NCBI RefSeq assembly: GCF_014931715.1
Contig: NZ_CP063164.1
Location: forward strand, 806,001-870,000
Direction of reading: 5' to 3'
Origin: Sulfurovum indicum
GTDB taxonomy: Bacteria > Campylobacterota > Campylobacteria > Campylobacterales > Sulfurovaceae
Length of the DNA: 64,000 nt
The translations under genes were made by a program, and so were the position numbers. Below, piece by piece: positions 44,454-53,904 of this stretch. The first letter of the stretch is position 1. Every line of letters starts with the position of its first letter. The notes below the pieces were generated by a model. It made no database searches. It had not been told where the DNA came from and saw only the letters and a program-made list of their open reading frames with translations.

Positions 44454-47066
44454 ATGAAATTTCATACCAAAAAAATTGATGAGGTTTTTTCTATTTTAGA
44501 TACAGACAGTTCCGGTCTGACATCTGAAGAGGCTGAGAAAAGGCGGAAGAAGTACGGTCTGAATATCCTTCCGGTAGAACCTGACAAGAGAGTGTTTCAA
44601 TATTTTTTGCAGCAGTTCAAAAGCCCAATCATCTATATACTGCTTTTTGCTGCATTCATGGCTTTGACCATTCGTGAGTATATGGATTCAGGTTTTATTT
44701 TTGCTGTTTTGATACTGAATGCGGTTATCGGAGCATATCAGGAGTATTCAGCATCCCAAAAAGCCAAGTTGCTTCAAGGTCTTATCAAGTCAAATGCTAT
44801 GGTGATCAGAGACGGTATCCTCAGGGAGATAGAGAGTCAATTGATCGTTCCCGGGGATATTCTTATATTTGAACCGGGTACCAAAGTGACAGCAGATGTC
44901 AGGCTGACAGAGACAAAAAATCTCATAGTTGATGAGTCTCTGCTAACAGGAGAATCTGTAGATGTCCATAAAGATGCACTCTTCATAAGTAACAATGAGG
45001 ATTTGCTTCTTCCGGAGCGGAAGAATATGCTTTTTGCCGGTACCTATATCTCCAGTGGCCGGGGCACGGGTATTGCAGTAGCTACAGGCAAAGATACTGA
45101 GGCCGGAAAAATAGCGCAACTGCTCAGTAAAAAAAGCAAAGCACGTATACCGCTGCTTGAGAAGATGGAAAAACTCTCCTTTACCATTTCCATTGTTATC
45201 GGTATTATGGTAGCTGCTCTTTTTGTTATAGGGATGCTCAAAGGTATGAGCTTTTATGCACTCTTCCTCTTCTCTGTCGCTTTGGCAGTTTCAACCATAC
45301 CTGAAGGGCTTCCCGTAGCGATCACGGTTGCTTTGACTTCGGCATCTATTGCAATGTCGAAACGAAATGTGATCATACGTAAACTTGCTGCCATCGAGGG
45401 TCTCGGTGCCTGTACGCTTATTGCCAGCGACAAGACGGGAACATTGACGCAGAACAAGCTCAGTGTGGAGTATTTCATATCACCACACAGAGTCTATGAT
45501 ACCGCTGCGTTAAATGAAGTGCATGATAAAGTCTATCTGGCCTCTGTTTTATGTAACGAGATGCACTATGAAAAGTCAGAAGAGGGTGGTGTTGATTTTT
45601 TCGGTGATCAGGTAGATATTGCACTGGCCCAGTTTGCTGCCAATGCGGATGAGTCCTATATAGAAAGCTCAAGGTCATACAGAAAAATTGATGAGATCCC
45701 TTATGAGCCGGTCAACAGGTTCTCTGCGGTTATGATGGAAAGGGACGGACAGATATTTCAGTTTGTCAAAGGCTCTCCTGAAACTGTACTTGAACACTGC
45801 GATATGACAGAAGAGGAGAAACGAGCGATATTGAAAGATGTGGATGAATGGGCGCTTAAAGGCTACAGGACTATCGCACTTGCCCATAAAGAGTCTACCG
45901 ATGAAGAAAAGATCGATCTGAAGAATTTCAGCTATCTTGGTTTTGTAGCTATTATAGACCCGGTAAGGGAAGAGAGCCCGGAAGCGATCAGAAAAGCACA
46001 GCTGGCCGGTATTAAAGTGGTTATGATCACTGGGGATCATCCAAACACTGCACTGAGTATCTCAAAAGAGCTTGGTATTGCCTCTTCTGATAAGGAAGTA
46101 ATGAATGAAAAAGAGCTTCTGGCCTGGGAAAAAAACGGTGCAAATGCGGAAGAACTGAAAAATAAAACAGTTTTTTCCCGTGTAAGTCCGGAACAGAAGA
46201 TGAAGATCGTTATTGCCTATCAGACTCTTGGGCATTATGTTGCAGTTACAGGAGACGGTGTGAATGATGCGCCTGCACTCAGACATGCCAATATAGGTGT
46301 AGCGATGGGTAAGAGCGGTACAGATATTGCCAAAGCTACCAGTGATATCATCCTGACAGATGACAACTTTGCTTCCATTGTCAATGGTATCGAAGAGGGA
46401 AGACGGGCGCATGACAATATCAGAAAAGTTATCTACCTGCTGATCTCAACAGGATTTGCGGAACTGGTTCTTGTAATGCTCTCTTTTGTCACGGGACTGC
46501 CTTTGCCCCTTCTTCCTGTACAGCTTTTATGGCTGAATCTGGTAACTAATGGAATACAAGATGTGATGTTGGGACTTGAGAAAGCCGAACCGGGAATATT
46601 GAACAGAAAGCCAAGATCACCGCAGGAGCCTATTTTCAACAGACTGATGTTAAGACGTATTGTGGTTGGAGGGCTTTATATCGGTTTTGTATCTTTTATC
46701 CTTTTTTACTTTTTGCTGGAAAGCGGAGAGAGTGTGGAGAGTGCGAGAAACATGATACTGCTTCTTATGGTACTGTTTGAGAATGTTCATGTTTTCAATG
46801 CAAGATCGGAGATCAATTATCTGCATAAGATAGATTATAAAAACAGTATCTTTCTGATCTACTTGGTTATTTTCACACAGCTTTTGCACCTGCTATCCAT
46901 GCATGTTCCTTTTATGCAGAAGGTGCTTTCAGTTCAACCGGTCTCTTTGGATACATGGATGAAGCTTGCTCTCCTTGCCATAGGTCTTGTAGTGGTAATG
47001 GAAGTTGACAAGTGGCTGATGAAAAGACGCATTAAGAAGCATTCAGCTCAAGCTCTTTTGCTATAG
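44454..47066 (+). CDS. P2-type cation-transporting ATPase
   Basis: 870 residues from ATG 44454 (GAGG six bases upstream). Cytosolic N-terminus, two helices, actuator TGES (LLTGESVDV), the PEGLP motif of helix M4 (codon 283 onward), phosphorylation site DKTGTLT at Asp326, KGSPE nucleotide domain, and hinge GDGVNDAPAL, then further helices including NLVTNGIQDVMLG. The PEGLP and cation-site pattern resemble Ca2+/Na+-type P2 pumps; the ion is not certain. It is divergent from the stress protein and followed by nhaA, suggesting ion homeostasis. Confidence 0.92.
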   Translation: MKFHTKKIDEVFSILDTDSSGLTSEEAEKRRKKYGLNILPVEPDKRVFQYFLQQFKSPIIYILLFAAFMALTIREYMDSGFIFAVLILNAVIGAYQEYSASQKAKLLQGLIKSNAMVIRDGILREIESQLIVPGDILIFEPGTKVTADVRLTETKNLIVDESLLTGESVDVHKDALFISNNEDLLLPERKNMLFAGTYISSGRGTGIAVATGKDTEAGKIAQLLSKKSKARIPLLEKMEKLSFTISIVIGIMVAALFVIGMLKGMSFYALFLFSVALAVSTIPEGLPVAITVALTSASIAMSKRNVIIRKLAAIEGLGACTLIASDKTGTLTQNKLSVEYFISPHRVYDTAALNEVHDKVYLASVLCNEMHYEKSEEGGVDFFGDQVDIALAQFAANADESYIESSRSYRKIDEIPYEPVNRFSAVMMERDGQIFQFVKGSPETVLEHCDMTEEEKRAILKDVDEWALKGYRTIALAHKESTDEEKIDLKNFSYLGFVAIIDPVREESPEAIRKAQLAGIKVVMITGDHPNTALSISKELGIASSDKEVMNEKELLAWEKNGANAEELKNKTVFSRVSPEQKMKIVIAYQTLGHYVAVTGDGVNDAPALRHANIGVAMGKSGTDIAKATSDIILTDDNFASIVNGIEEGRRAHDNIRKVIYLLISTGFAELVLVMLSFVTGLPLPLLPVQLLWLNLVTNGIQDVMLGLEKAEPGILNRKPRSPQEPIFNRLMLRRIVVGGLYIGFVSFILFYFLLESGESVESARNMILLLMVLFENVHVFNARSEINYLHKIDYKNSIFLIYLVIFTQLLHLLSMHVPFMQKVLSVQPVSLDTWMKLALLAIGLVVVMEVDKWLMKRRIKKHSAQALLL

Positions 47067-47137
47067 TGCAGTATGCCATTTCCAATAATGAAAAATTTTA
47101 GTTAGAATATGCCTTCACTTACATAGAAGGATATACC

Positions 47138-48307
47138 TTGGCACAAGCTCTAAAAGATTTTATAAAAAAAGAATCCTCAGCAGGAATCCTGCTGATCATT
47201 GTCACTGTTTTGGCACTTTTCCTGCAAAACAGTTTTCTTTCTGAATTTTATACGAAATTTCTGCATACGCATGTCGAGATACGTTTTGGAGATCTGCAGA
47301 TAGCAAAACCTCTTCTTTTATGGGTCAATGACGGACTTATGGCAATCTTTTTCTTTCTTATAGGTCTGGAGGTCAAAAGAGAGGTCATGGAGGGGCACCT
47401 CTCTTCGGTGAAGCAGGTTGTTCTTCCCGGGATCGCTGCTGTCGGAGGTATGGTTGTACCAGCTTTGGTATTCATACTCTTTAACAAGGGTGATGCGTTT
47501 GCCATGAACGGATGGGCGATACCTACTGCAACGGATATAGCATTTGCACTGGGTATTTTGTCTTTGCTGGGAAACAGGGTACCTGTCTCTTTAAAAATAT
47601 TTCTAATGGCCCTGGCTATTATTGATGACCTGGGAGCGATAGTGATTATTGCGCTCTTTTATACAGTAGAACTCTCTACAGTCTCTATTACCATTGCGGC
47701 TGTGTCTCTTGCCGTACTCTTCATTATGAACCGTATGAATGTTGCCGTAAAATCCGCCTACATAGTTGTAGGGATCATTCTATGGGTATCCGTACTTAAA
47801 TCCGGAGTACATGCAACACTCGCCGGGGTTGCGCTTGCCTTTATGATACCTATGCATTCCAAAGATAAGAAAGGGAACAGGATTTCAATAGCAAAAGAGA
47901 TGGAGCATGACCTGCACTACTGGGTCGCCTTTGCTATTCTCCCTCTTTTTGCTTTTGTCAATGCCGGGGTTGATCTTGGTGGTATTTCACTAGAAGAGAT
48001 GGCCGGTTCTGTACCATTGGGGATTATGCTTGGGCTCTTTATCGGTAAACAGGTTGGTGTATTTGGTTTTTCATGGCTGGCTGTAAAAACAGGTATAGCT
48101 TCTTTGCCAAAAGAGAGTAACTGGGTTCTGCTTTACGGAGTGAGTGTCTTAACAGGGATCGGGTTCACCATGAGTCTCTTTGTCAATTCACTTGCCTATA
48201 ATGATACACAGCTCTATCATTATGCTGATAAACTGGCAATTCTTCTTGGATCGTTCCTCTCTGCAATTGCCGGGTACCTTATTTTACGGATCAAAACAGG
48301 GAAGTAG
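47138..48307 (+). CDS. nhaA: Na+/H+ antiporter NhaA
   Basis: 389 residues with about 12 membrane helices. Conserved landmarks are FFFLIGLEVKREVMEG, WAIPTATDIAFALG (ion-binding TD), ALAIIDDLGAIVIIA (the two essential aspartates) and GVHATLAGV. It exchanges external protons for internal Na+. The start is TTG at 47138, seven bases after AAGG. It follows the P-type ATPase by 71 bases on the same strand. Confidence 0.95.
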   Translation: MAQALKDFIKKESSAGILLIIVTVLALFLQNSFLSEFYTKFLHTHVEIRFGDLQIAKPLLLWVNDGLMAIFFFLIGLEVKREVMEGHLSSVKQVVLPGIAAVGGMVVPALVFILFNKGDAFAMNGWAIPTATDIAFALGILSLLGNRVPVSLKIFLMALAIIDDLGAIVIIALFYTVELSTVSITIAAVSLAVLFIMNRMNVAVKSAYIVVGIILWVSVLKSGVHATLAGVALAFMIPMHSKDKKGNRISIAKEMEHDLHYWVAFAILPLFAFVNAGVDLGGISLEEMAGSVPLGIMLGLFIGKQVGVFGFSWLAVKTGIASLPKESNWVLLYGVSVLTGIGFTMSLFVNSLAYNDTQLYHYADKLAILLGSFLSAIAGYLILRIKTGK

Positions 48308-48378
48308 AATCTGCCGGTATATGGACAAAAGAGCATTACATAGCTATTTAAACCCGGAATATCTACCAAAGATAGAGA

Positions 48379-49176
48379 TTACTTTCTGGAGAGCATCAGC
48401 TCTTTCAGTTCTTTGATCTCATTTCGTAATTTTCTAATTTCCTGTTTTGCCGTCTCTTCACTTGCGTGGAACTCTTCTATAATATGTTCTTCTTCAGTAT
48501 CATTCATTTCGTTCATCGCATCTACAACAATAGCGATAATGAGATTGACGATAATAAAAGTAGCAAGAAAAATAAACGGTATAAAGAACATCCAGGAGAG
48601 TGGATAGACCTCCATGACAGGACGTACTATTCCCATAGACCACGATTCAAGCGTCATGATCTGGAAGAGTGTATAAAAGGACTCACCCAGTGTTCCAAAC
48701 CACTCGGGAAATTTTTCTCCGAACAGTTGGGTTGACATAATGGCAAAGATGTAGAAAAAGAGAGTAAGCAGTCCGGCAATGGATGCAATACCCGGTATCA
48801 CCCCCAACAAAGCAGAAATGATCTTTCGCATTTGAGGTACAACGGTAATAAGCCTAAAGAGTCTAAGGACTCTTAAAATTCTAAATATTTCAAATCCGCC
48901 AGTGGTAGGAACCAGAGAGATTGCGACTATCGTAAAATCAAAAAGGGACCAGGCATCTTTGAAAAATGACATTTTATACACATAGATTCTCAATATGATT
49001 TCTATAGTAAATATTGCGACAACGGCTATATTGAATATTTCAAAAAAAGTATAGTAGTTCGCAGAAAAACTTTTTGATGTCTCCAGGCCCATTGTAATAC
49101 CATTGAGAATGATAATACCTATGATAAAATTTTGGAACTTGCGGCTTTCTACGAGATGTTTTATTGCGTCATACAT
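48379..49176 (-). CDS. Voltage-gated sodium channel, NavAb-like
   Basis: 265 residues in one six-helix unit: S1-S3, an S4 voltage sensor with arginines every third residue ([15 protein letters not shown]), a pore loop TLESWSM at residues 175-181 (Glu177 is the expected filter ring), S6 ending [11 protein letters not shown], and a C-terminal coiled coil ([20 protein letters not shown]). The filter and even its numbering are those of the Arcobacter NavAb channel. It would form a tetramer that lets Na+ in on depolarisation. It converges on nhaA, the Na+ exporter. Confidence 0.93.
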   Translation of the reverse strand: MYDAIKHLVESRKFQNFIIGIIILNGITMGLETSKSFSANYYTFFEIFNIAVVAIFTIEIILRIYVYKMSFFKDAWSLFDFTIVAISLVPTTGGFEIFRILRVLRLFRLITVVPQMRKIISALLGVIPGIASIAGLLTLFFYIFAIMSTQLFGEKFPEWFGTLGESFYTLFQIMTLESWSMGIVRPVMEVYPLSWMFFIPFIFLATFIIVNLIIAIVVDAMNEMNDTEEEHIIEEFHASEETAKQEIRKLRNEIKELKELMLSRK

Positions 49177-49230
49177 TGGTACCCTCTCTTTAAACTTTGA
49201 TCGAATTGAATATAGTTTGGAATAAAAAGT

Positions 49231-49312
49231 GTACCTGAAGAGGAATGAGGATGAAACGATGTTTAGGTTTTGGGTCTCAAAACTGTTTCAGAAAAGGGAT
49301 GCCCCCAGGTAC
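49231..49312 (-). repeat. Structured intergenic region upstream of the Na+ channel
   Basis: GTACCTG (49231-49237) and CAGGTAC (49306-49312) form an outer seven-base inverted repeat. Inside, TGAAAC pairs with GTTTCA (49252-49257, 49285-49290) and GTTTT with AAAAC (49267-49271, 49279-49283). This may be a structured leader of the channel mRNA or a repeat remnant. Confidence 0.3.
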
Positions 49313-49392
49313 GCTTGCGGCGGAATACTAATACATATAAATTAACCATATATAAATGAGAAGACATTGTTTTGGAAATTTTACAGAAAATA

Positions 49393-49439
49393 GCCTTTTA
49401 AAAGGCACACTTGATCATATACCGGTACATTCTGTACCG
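49393..49439 (-). repeat. Palindromes after the slipin gene
   Basis: GCCTTTTAAAAGGC (49393-49406) is a perfect 14-base palindrome and CGGTAC-ATTCT-GTACCG (49423-49439) a perfect six-pair hairpin. They lie downstream of the slipin gene (minus strand) and may contribute to transcription ending. No T-run typical of an intrinsic terminator is clear. Confidence 0.35.
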
Positions 49440-49474
49440 ATAACAGGAGCTGCCGGGAGCAGGTTAGCGGCCGG

Positions 49475-50239
49475 CTACTCTTCTTTTGACATATTCTGCA
49501 TAAAGTGCTTCAGGTTGGTTGGAAACGGGAAGACAACAGTATTGGTTCTATCGTTGGAGATATCACTCAGTGTCTGCAGGTAACGCAGCTGGATCCCCTG
49601 AGGGTTCTGACTTAAAATATTGGCTGCTTCAAGAAGATTTTTACTTGCTTCAAGCTCTCCTTTGGAGTTGATCACTTTGGCGCGCCGTTCCCGTTCTGCT
49701 TCTGCCTGTTTGGCAATGGCGCGTACCATACTGTCATCAAGATCTATATGTTTGATCTCGACATTGGCGATCTTGATCCCCCAGGCATCAGTCTGCTTGT
49801 CCAGTATCTCCTGAATATCGAAATTCAGTTGTTTCCGTTCTGAAAGCATTTCATCAAGTTCATGCCGGCCCAGAACGGAACGCAGAGTTGTCTGTGCAAG
49901 CTGGCTGGTGGCATCATAAAAATCCTCTACCTGTATGATCGCTTTTTCAGGATCAACAACGCGAAAATAGACGACAGCATTCACATGTACGGAAACATTG
50001 TCATGAGAAATGACATCCTGTGTCGGGACGTCCAGAACGATGGTACGCAGATCCACACGCACCATTTTCTGGATACCCGGGATCAAAATGATCAGTCCCG
50101 GACCTTTTACTCCTGTAAAGCGGCCAAGGGTAAAGATCACCCCGCGTTGGTATTCACGTAAAATACGTATGGCAAATGCCATGATAATGATCAGTATTAC
50201 TACAACATAAAGTATTGTCATTGGTATAACAGGTAACAT
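49475..50239 (-). CDS. SPFH/Band 7 slipin (stomatin-like)
   Basis: 254 residues: an N-terminal membrane segment (residues 8-24) and a band-7/SPFH domain with [40 protein letters not shown], followed by a helical arm [20 protein letters not shown] and the conserved C-terminal [11 protein letters not shown]. Slipins form membrane-associated oligomers and pair with NfeD proteins, which are their proteases; the nfeD gene is directly upstream. Confidence 0.93.
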   Translation of the reverse strand: MLPVIPMTILYVVVILIIIMAFAIRILREYQRGVIFTLGRFTGVKGPGLIILIPGIQKMVRVDLRTIVLDVPTQDVISHDNVSVHVNAVVYFRVVDPEKAIIQVEDFYDATSQLAQTTLRSVLGRHELDEMLSERKQLNFDIQEILDKQTDAWGIKIANVEIKHIDLDDSMVRAIAKQAEAERERRAKVINSKGELEASKNLLEAANILSQNPQGIQLRYLQTLSDISNDRTNTVVFPFPTNLKHFMQNMSKEE

Positions 50240-50242
50240 AAT

Positions 50243-51538
50243 TTATTCCTTAATTGGATTGACGTGCAGAGTGAGTCCAGACAGACCTTCTACACGTACT
50301 TTTTGACCGATTTCAAGTACCTTTTCAGACGTTGCATTCCATATCTCGCCATGACAGCGGACACGGTATCCATCGTTTGTAGATAGAAGTACTTCGGCAT
50401 CGGCACCGACCAACTCATCTTTACCTGTTACTACTTTTGCAGACCTTGAGCGAACAAGAAAACGCAGAACAAAGATAAAAAAAACCAGACTGACCAGCGA
50501 AAAGGCAATGACAAGGGGAATCGAGATCCCACTGCCGAGTGTCTCTGCATCAAACAGAAGCAGTGAGCCAAAAGCAAAAGCGATCACACCGCCGATACCC
50601 AAAATACCGAATCCGGTGATAAAAACCTCTGCTGTCATAAAGGCGATGCCCAAAATGATCAAGAGTAGCCCCGCATAGTTGAATGGGATCAAGTTCAGGG
50701 CATAAAGAGCGATCACACCGGAGATTACTCCGATCACACCGGGGAATATCTCTCCGGGATTCATAAACTCGAAAAAGATACCGTAAATAGCTATGAGCAG
50801 AAGTATATAGGCGATGTTTGGATCGGTAACAATAGAGAGCAGACGGGTTTTCCAGTCAGGCTCAAAGTAGATTATTTCAGTGTTTTTTGTACTCAGCGTG
50901 ATCTCTTTTCCGGAGACCGTAACGCTTCTGCCGTCAAGTTTATTCAGAAGATCTGCAGTATTTTCGGCTATCAGGTCGATAACACCGTAGCGCAGAGCAT
51001 CAACTGCTGAGAGACTTTTGGCTTCTCCTACAGCCTCCAGTGCCCAGGAGACATTACGCTCATTCAACTGGGCCAGACTTTTGATATAGGCCTTGGCATC
51101 GTTGAGTGCCTTTTTCTCAAGGGTAGTGACGGTAGTCGTATTTGAATCTGCTATCTTTACCGAGGGTGTCAGACTGACCGGTGTTGCGGCACCAAGATTT
51201 GTTCCGGGTGCCATAGCTGCCACATGGGAAGCGTAAATAAGATAGGTCCCTGCACTCGCGGCACGTGCACCTTTTGGAGAGACATAGACAATAACAGGAA
51301 AGGGACTGTTTGTTATCTCCTGTATCATCTCCCGCATAGAAGAAGAAAGGCCTCCCGGCGTATCCAGTTCGATCAGTATCATATTGGCATTTTGCTGTAT
51401 TGCAGCTGCTATTCCCTCTTTGAGATAGTTGCTGCTTGCAGGACCGATTGTGCTTTTTATCTCCAGTTTGATGATTGTGGATGCCGAGGCAAAAAGCGGG
51501 AGAGATAGTATAAATAACAAATAAAGTAGACGTTTCAT
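50243..51538 (-). CDS. NfeD-family membrane serine protease (NfeD1b)
   Basis: 431 residues: a signal peptide, a ClpP-like serine protease domain (residues 30-190, with DTPGGLSSSMREMI and the catalytic serine segment KGARAASAGTYLIYASH), four to five membrane helices, and a C-terminal OB-fold (GKDELVGADAEVLLS to HGEIWNATSEK). The pairing with slipin (stop to start gap of three bases) is the standard membrane quality-control operon. Confidence 0.93.
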   Translation of the reverse strand: MKRLLYLLFILSLPLFASASTIIKLEIKSTIGPASSNYLKEGIAAAIQQNANMILIELDTPGGLSSSMREMIQEITNSPFPVIVYVSPKGARAASAGTYLIYASHVAAMAPGTNLGAATPVSLTPSVKIADSNTTTVTTLEKKALNDAKAYIKSLAQLNERNVSWALEAVGEAKSLSAVDALRYGVIDLIAENTADLLNKLDGRSVTVSGKEITLSTKNTEIIYFEPDWKTRLLSIVTDPNIAYILLLIAIYGIFFEFMNPGEIFPGVIGVISGVIALYALNLIPFNYAGLLLIILGIAFMTAEVFITGFGILGIGGVIAFAFGSLLLFDAETLGSGISIPLVIAFSLVSLVFFIFVLRFLVRSRSAKVVTGKDELVGADAEVLLSTNDGYRVRCHGEIWNATSEKVLEIGQKVRVEGLSGLTLHVNPIKE

Positions 51539-51663
51539 TTTGGTAGCTCTGCTTTCGCAGTTAAAAATAACTGTAATTCATAATATCCAATAAGTATAAG
51601 TAAAGTCAAGGGGGGATGATAATACTATTGAATATCTTGGAATAATCGTATTACGGGATTGTT

Positions 51664-52365
51664 CTAAATATTGTCGAACCACAGTTTCAGGAAGGTACTT
51701 CGGTCATACTGCCTGGCACCAAGCTGGAATTTGTAGGGCATATAGCTCTGTCCCAGGTTCCAGAAGGCAAAATCATTTTCCTGAAGGTATCTGGCAAGCA
51801 GTACCAGTTGGGCCGTACCGTAGTTTCTGTAGGCCTTTTCTCTACTGCTGAATCCGCTGAGGCTCGTATAGGTATTGCCGATGATGTAGCCTATCTCTCC
51901 GGCAACAGTATCACCATTCTCTTCAATGCACGCAGTAATGATCTGAAAGTCCTCTTTCATCTTTTGTGTTGCCTGGAGTATCTTCAAATAGTTCGGTGTA
52001 AGCCAGCTTTGTCGGTGGTATGTCTGTATCTTTTGTGCAACTGCGGTAATATTGTCTGTCGAAACTGTAAGTGAAAGGTTTTTCTTTGAGAGCAGTCTTC
52101 GAACCTTTCTACTGATATGCAGCTCTTCAAAATGGAGCAGCGCGTAAGAGAACTGGATCTCGGGAAGCAGCAGTTCTCTGCCTTGATATATGTCGGTTAC
52201 TGCAATGAAGCCTGCTTTGGCCTGTGCAATATAGAATTCCGGAGAGAAGTCGTCACTCCAGTAATAGTTCTTTTGCATATCCGGATAGATCTTCTTTCTG
52301 AGTATGAAAGGAGAGGTTACATCTTCATAGCGAAGCGGATAGATGCCAAGCTGAATCTCACTCAT
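51664..52365 (-). CDS. Divergent Leu/Phe-tRNA-protein transferase (Aat)-like protein
   Basis: 233 residues. It aligns with Aat along most of its length: SDDFSPEFYIAQAKAGFIAV (for the DLSP..GIFPW start), EELHISRKVRRLL (for ESLHISRSMKR), and VAGEIGYIIGNTYTSLSGFS with FWNLGQSYMPYKFQLGA (for LVGGMYGV..GESMFS and IDCQ..ASLGA). The Aat IDCQ motif is altered: the glutamine is kept but the catalytic aspartate is not. Aat moves Leu or Phe to protein N-termini for the ClpS/ClpAP N-degron route. Changed residues suggest a different transferase or substrate. It is five bases after the gene at 52371. Confidence 0.55.
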   Translation of the reverse strand: MSEIQLGIYPLRYEDVTSPFILRKKIYPDMQKNYYWSDDFSPEFYIAQAKAGFIAVTDIYQGRELLLPEIQFSYALLHFEELHISRKVRRLLSKKNLSLTVSTDNITAVAQKIQTYHRQSWLTPNYLKILQATQKMKEDFQIITACIEENGDTVAGEIGYIIGNTYTSLSGFSSREKAYRNYGTAQLVLLARYLQENDFAFWNLGQSYMPYKFQLGARQYDRSTFLKLWFDNI

Positions 52366-52370
52366 GATAT

Positions 52371-52691
52371 CTATTGGTCTTCCATAATGACATCGATACT
52401 CTTCTTCGGAGTGAAATCCTGTCTCCTGTACCAGGAGGTTCTCTCTATTTTCGGAAAGGCTGCTTTCATAATATCGAGTGCAGAGGAGTCCCAGTTATGT
52501 GCATTGGGAGCAATGGTCCAGCCAAGCTCTTTGAGTACATAGGAGAAGATCTGACTGATAATCTTTTCACTCTTTTCAAGTGCTTCGGTATCTTCTGTTT
52601 TTTGTGCATCAAGCATACTTTGTACAAGCTGTTTGCGCACCTCTCTGCTGTAGTGTGATCGCAAAAGATCTATGATCTCTTTTTTTGGCAT
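52371..52691 (-). CDS. Small uncharacterised protein paired with Aat-like gene
   Basis: 106 residues from ATG 52691, supported by AAGAAGGG seven bases before it. The frame stays open upstream to 53027 only because it crosses the MITE-like element at 52721-52993, so the longer version is unlikely. The protein is helical and charged (MPKKEIIDLLRSHYSREVRK, TEALEKSEKIISQIFSYVL) with a tryptophan-containing middle (LGWTIAPNAHNWDSSALDIM). No family recognised. It probably forms an operon with the Aat-like gene. Confidence 0.6.
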   Translation of the reverse strand: MPKKEIIDLLRSHYSREVRKQLVQSMLDAQKTEDTEALEKSEKIISQIFSYVLKELGWTIAPNAHNWDSSALDIMKAAFPKIERTSWYRRQDFTPKKSIDVIMEDQ

Positions 52692-52720
52692 ACGAACCCT
52701 TCTTTGAACTTGTTTTTTCT

Positions 52721-52993
52721 TATTACCGCACCAACTAAATACCTCAAACTTTGAGAGAACGAGACGAGGCAAGATGTGCGTGAAAAAATCTGAAGGACTA
52801 CCCGTAGGTAATTCAAAGATTTTTTTGCGTGCAGATTGTCTCGTCTCGTTCTCCCCGAAGGGTGCAGCACTTTCGCCCACATACGGCGTTAGATTTTCTT
52901 GAATTAGCCTCCGGCTAGTCCTGCGAAAATCTGCCTTGTCTGTGAACAAAATTGCAGCATCAAAGATTGAGGTATTTAATTGGTACGGTAATA
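52721..52993. mobile_element. MITE-like element with 34-bp terminal inverted repeats
   Basis: The left end 52721-52754 and the right end 52960-52993 are inverted repeats of 34 bases with three mismatches. Inside, 52755-52772 pairs with 52836-52853 over 18 bases with one mismatch (core GAGAACGAGACGA), enclosing the smaller hairpin CTAC-CC-GTAG. A second internal hairpin spans 52891-52932 (AGATTTTC with GAAAATCT, enclosing TTAGCC-TCC-GGCTAG). No transposase gene is present. The element sits directly upstream of the 52371 gene and 58 bases before rlmH. Confidence 0.75.
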
Positions 52994-53054
52994 TTATTGT
53001 AACAAAAATAGTGTTAACACGGTACAATATCGAAAATTTTAAAGGTGTTTAATT

Positions 53055-53516
53055 ATGAAGATCAATGTCATCATTATAGACAAAAAGGGAAAGGACCAGC
53101 TCTATACTCCACTGATCGAACACTATAAAAAGATCGCTAAACCTTTTGCCAAAGTAGAAGTGATAGAGTTGTTTGACAAAGAGATCGCCAAAGCACATGA
53201 TATTTCACCCGAAGCAGCAAAAAAATCTTACACAAAAGCATTTGAAAAATATTTAAGTAACGGAATAAATATTGCTTTAGACCCCTCATCAAAAGAGGTA
53301 GACAGCTTCGATTTTGCAAATTTGCTTAAGGATAGCACAACTGTAAACTTCTACATTGGCGGTGCTTACGGCTTTGAGAAGGATTTTTTAACCAAATGTA
53401 ATAAAGCCGTATCATTTGGTAAAATAACGCTTTCACATAAACTGGTGAAACTTGTTTTGCTTGAACAGATCTTTAGAGGTTTGAGTATTAACAACAATCA
53501 CCCATACCACAAATAG
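53055..53516 (+). CDS. rlmH: 23S rRNA (pseudouridine-1915-N3)-methyltransferase
   Basis: 153 residues with the RlmH SPOUT pattern: the C-terminal FYIGGAYGFEKDFLTKCNKA knot region and SFGKITLSHKLVKLVLLEQIFRG, ending in NNNHPYHK. It methylates pseudouridine 1915 of helix 69 in 70S ribosomes. The MITE-like element ends 61 bases upstream, so it may affect the promoter. Confidence 0.95.
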   Translation: MKINVIIIDKKGKDQLYTPLIEHYKKIAKPFAKVEVIELFDKEIAKAHDISPEAAKKSYTKAFEKYLSNGINIALDPSSKEVDSFDFANLLKDSTTVNFYIGGAYGFEKDFLTKCNKAVSFGKITLSHKLVKLVLLEQIFRGLSINNNHPYHK

Positions 53517-53527
53517 GAATAGGAAGA

Positions 53528-53884
53528 ATGCTGACACAAAAAGAACTGGAAATGTTTCAGAACGAACTGCTTGACAGAAGAGTACAGATAGAGAAGAACC
53601 TTGCGGGAACGACACTTGAGCTTAATGAGATGAGAGGTCTAGAACTCAATGATGACGGTGATTACGCTGCAGCATCTGCTGAAACAATGGTTGACAGCGC
53701 TATTTTGGAGCAACAGCGTAAAGAATTAGCAGAAATTGACCTAGCTTTGGATAAAATAAAGAACGGTACCTACGGTATATGTGAAATGTGCGAAGAGCCG
53801 ATAGGCAGGGCACGCCTGGAAGTCAAGAATTTCGCACGTTTCTGTATTACCTGTAGGGAGATCAACGAAAAAGAACAGAATTAA
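53528..53884 (+). CDS. dksA: DksA/TraR-type zinc-finger protein
   Basis: 118 residues: an N-terminal coiled coil with acidic tip (ELNDDGDYAAASAETMVDSA) and a C4 zinc finger (CEMCEEPIGRARL and FARFCITCREI). DksA-type proteins bind the RNA polymerase secondary channel and adjust transcription with ppGpp. It follows rlmH by 11 bases. Confidence 0.93.
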   Translation: MLTQKELEMFQNELLDRRVQIEKNLAGTTLELNEMRGLELNDDGDYAAASAETMVDSAILEQQRKELAEIDLALDKIKNGTYGICEMCEEPIGRARLEVKNFARFCITCREINEKEQN

Positions 53885-53904
53885 GAGATACGAAGGGAGC
53901 AGAG

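Noticed and set aside
52692-53027. Longer version of the 52371 gene with a 112-residue N-terminal extension
   Set aside because: The extension is the translation of the MITE-like element; the ATG at 52691 has a good ribosome-binding site.
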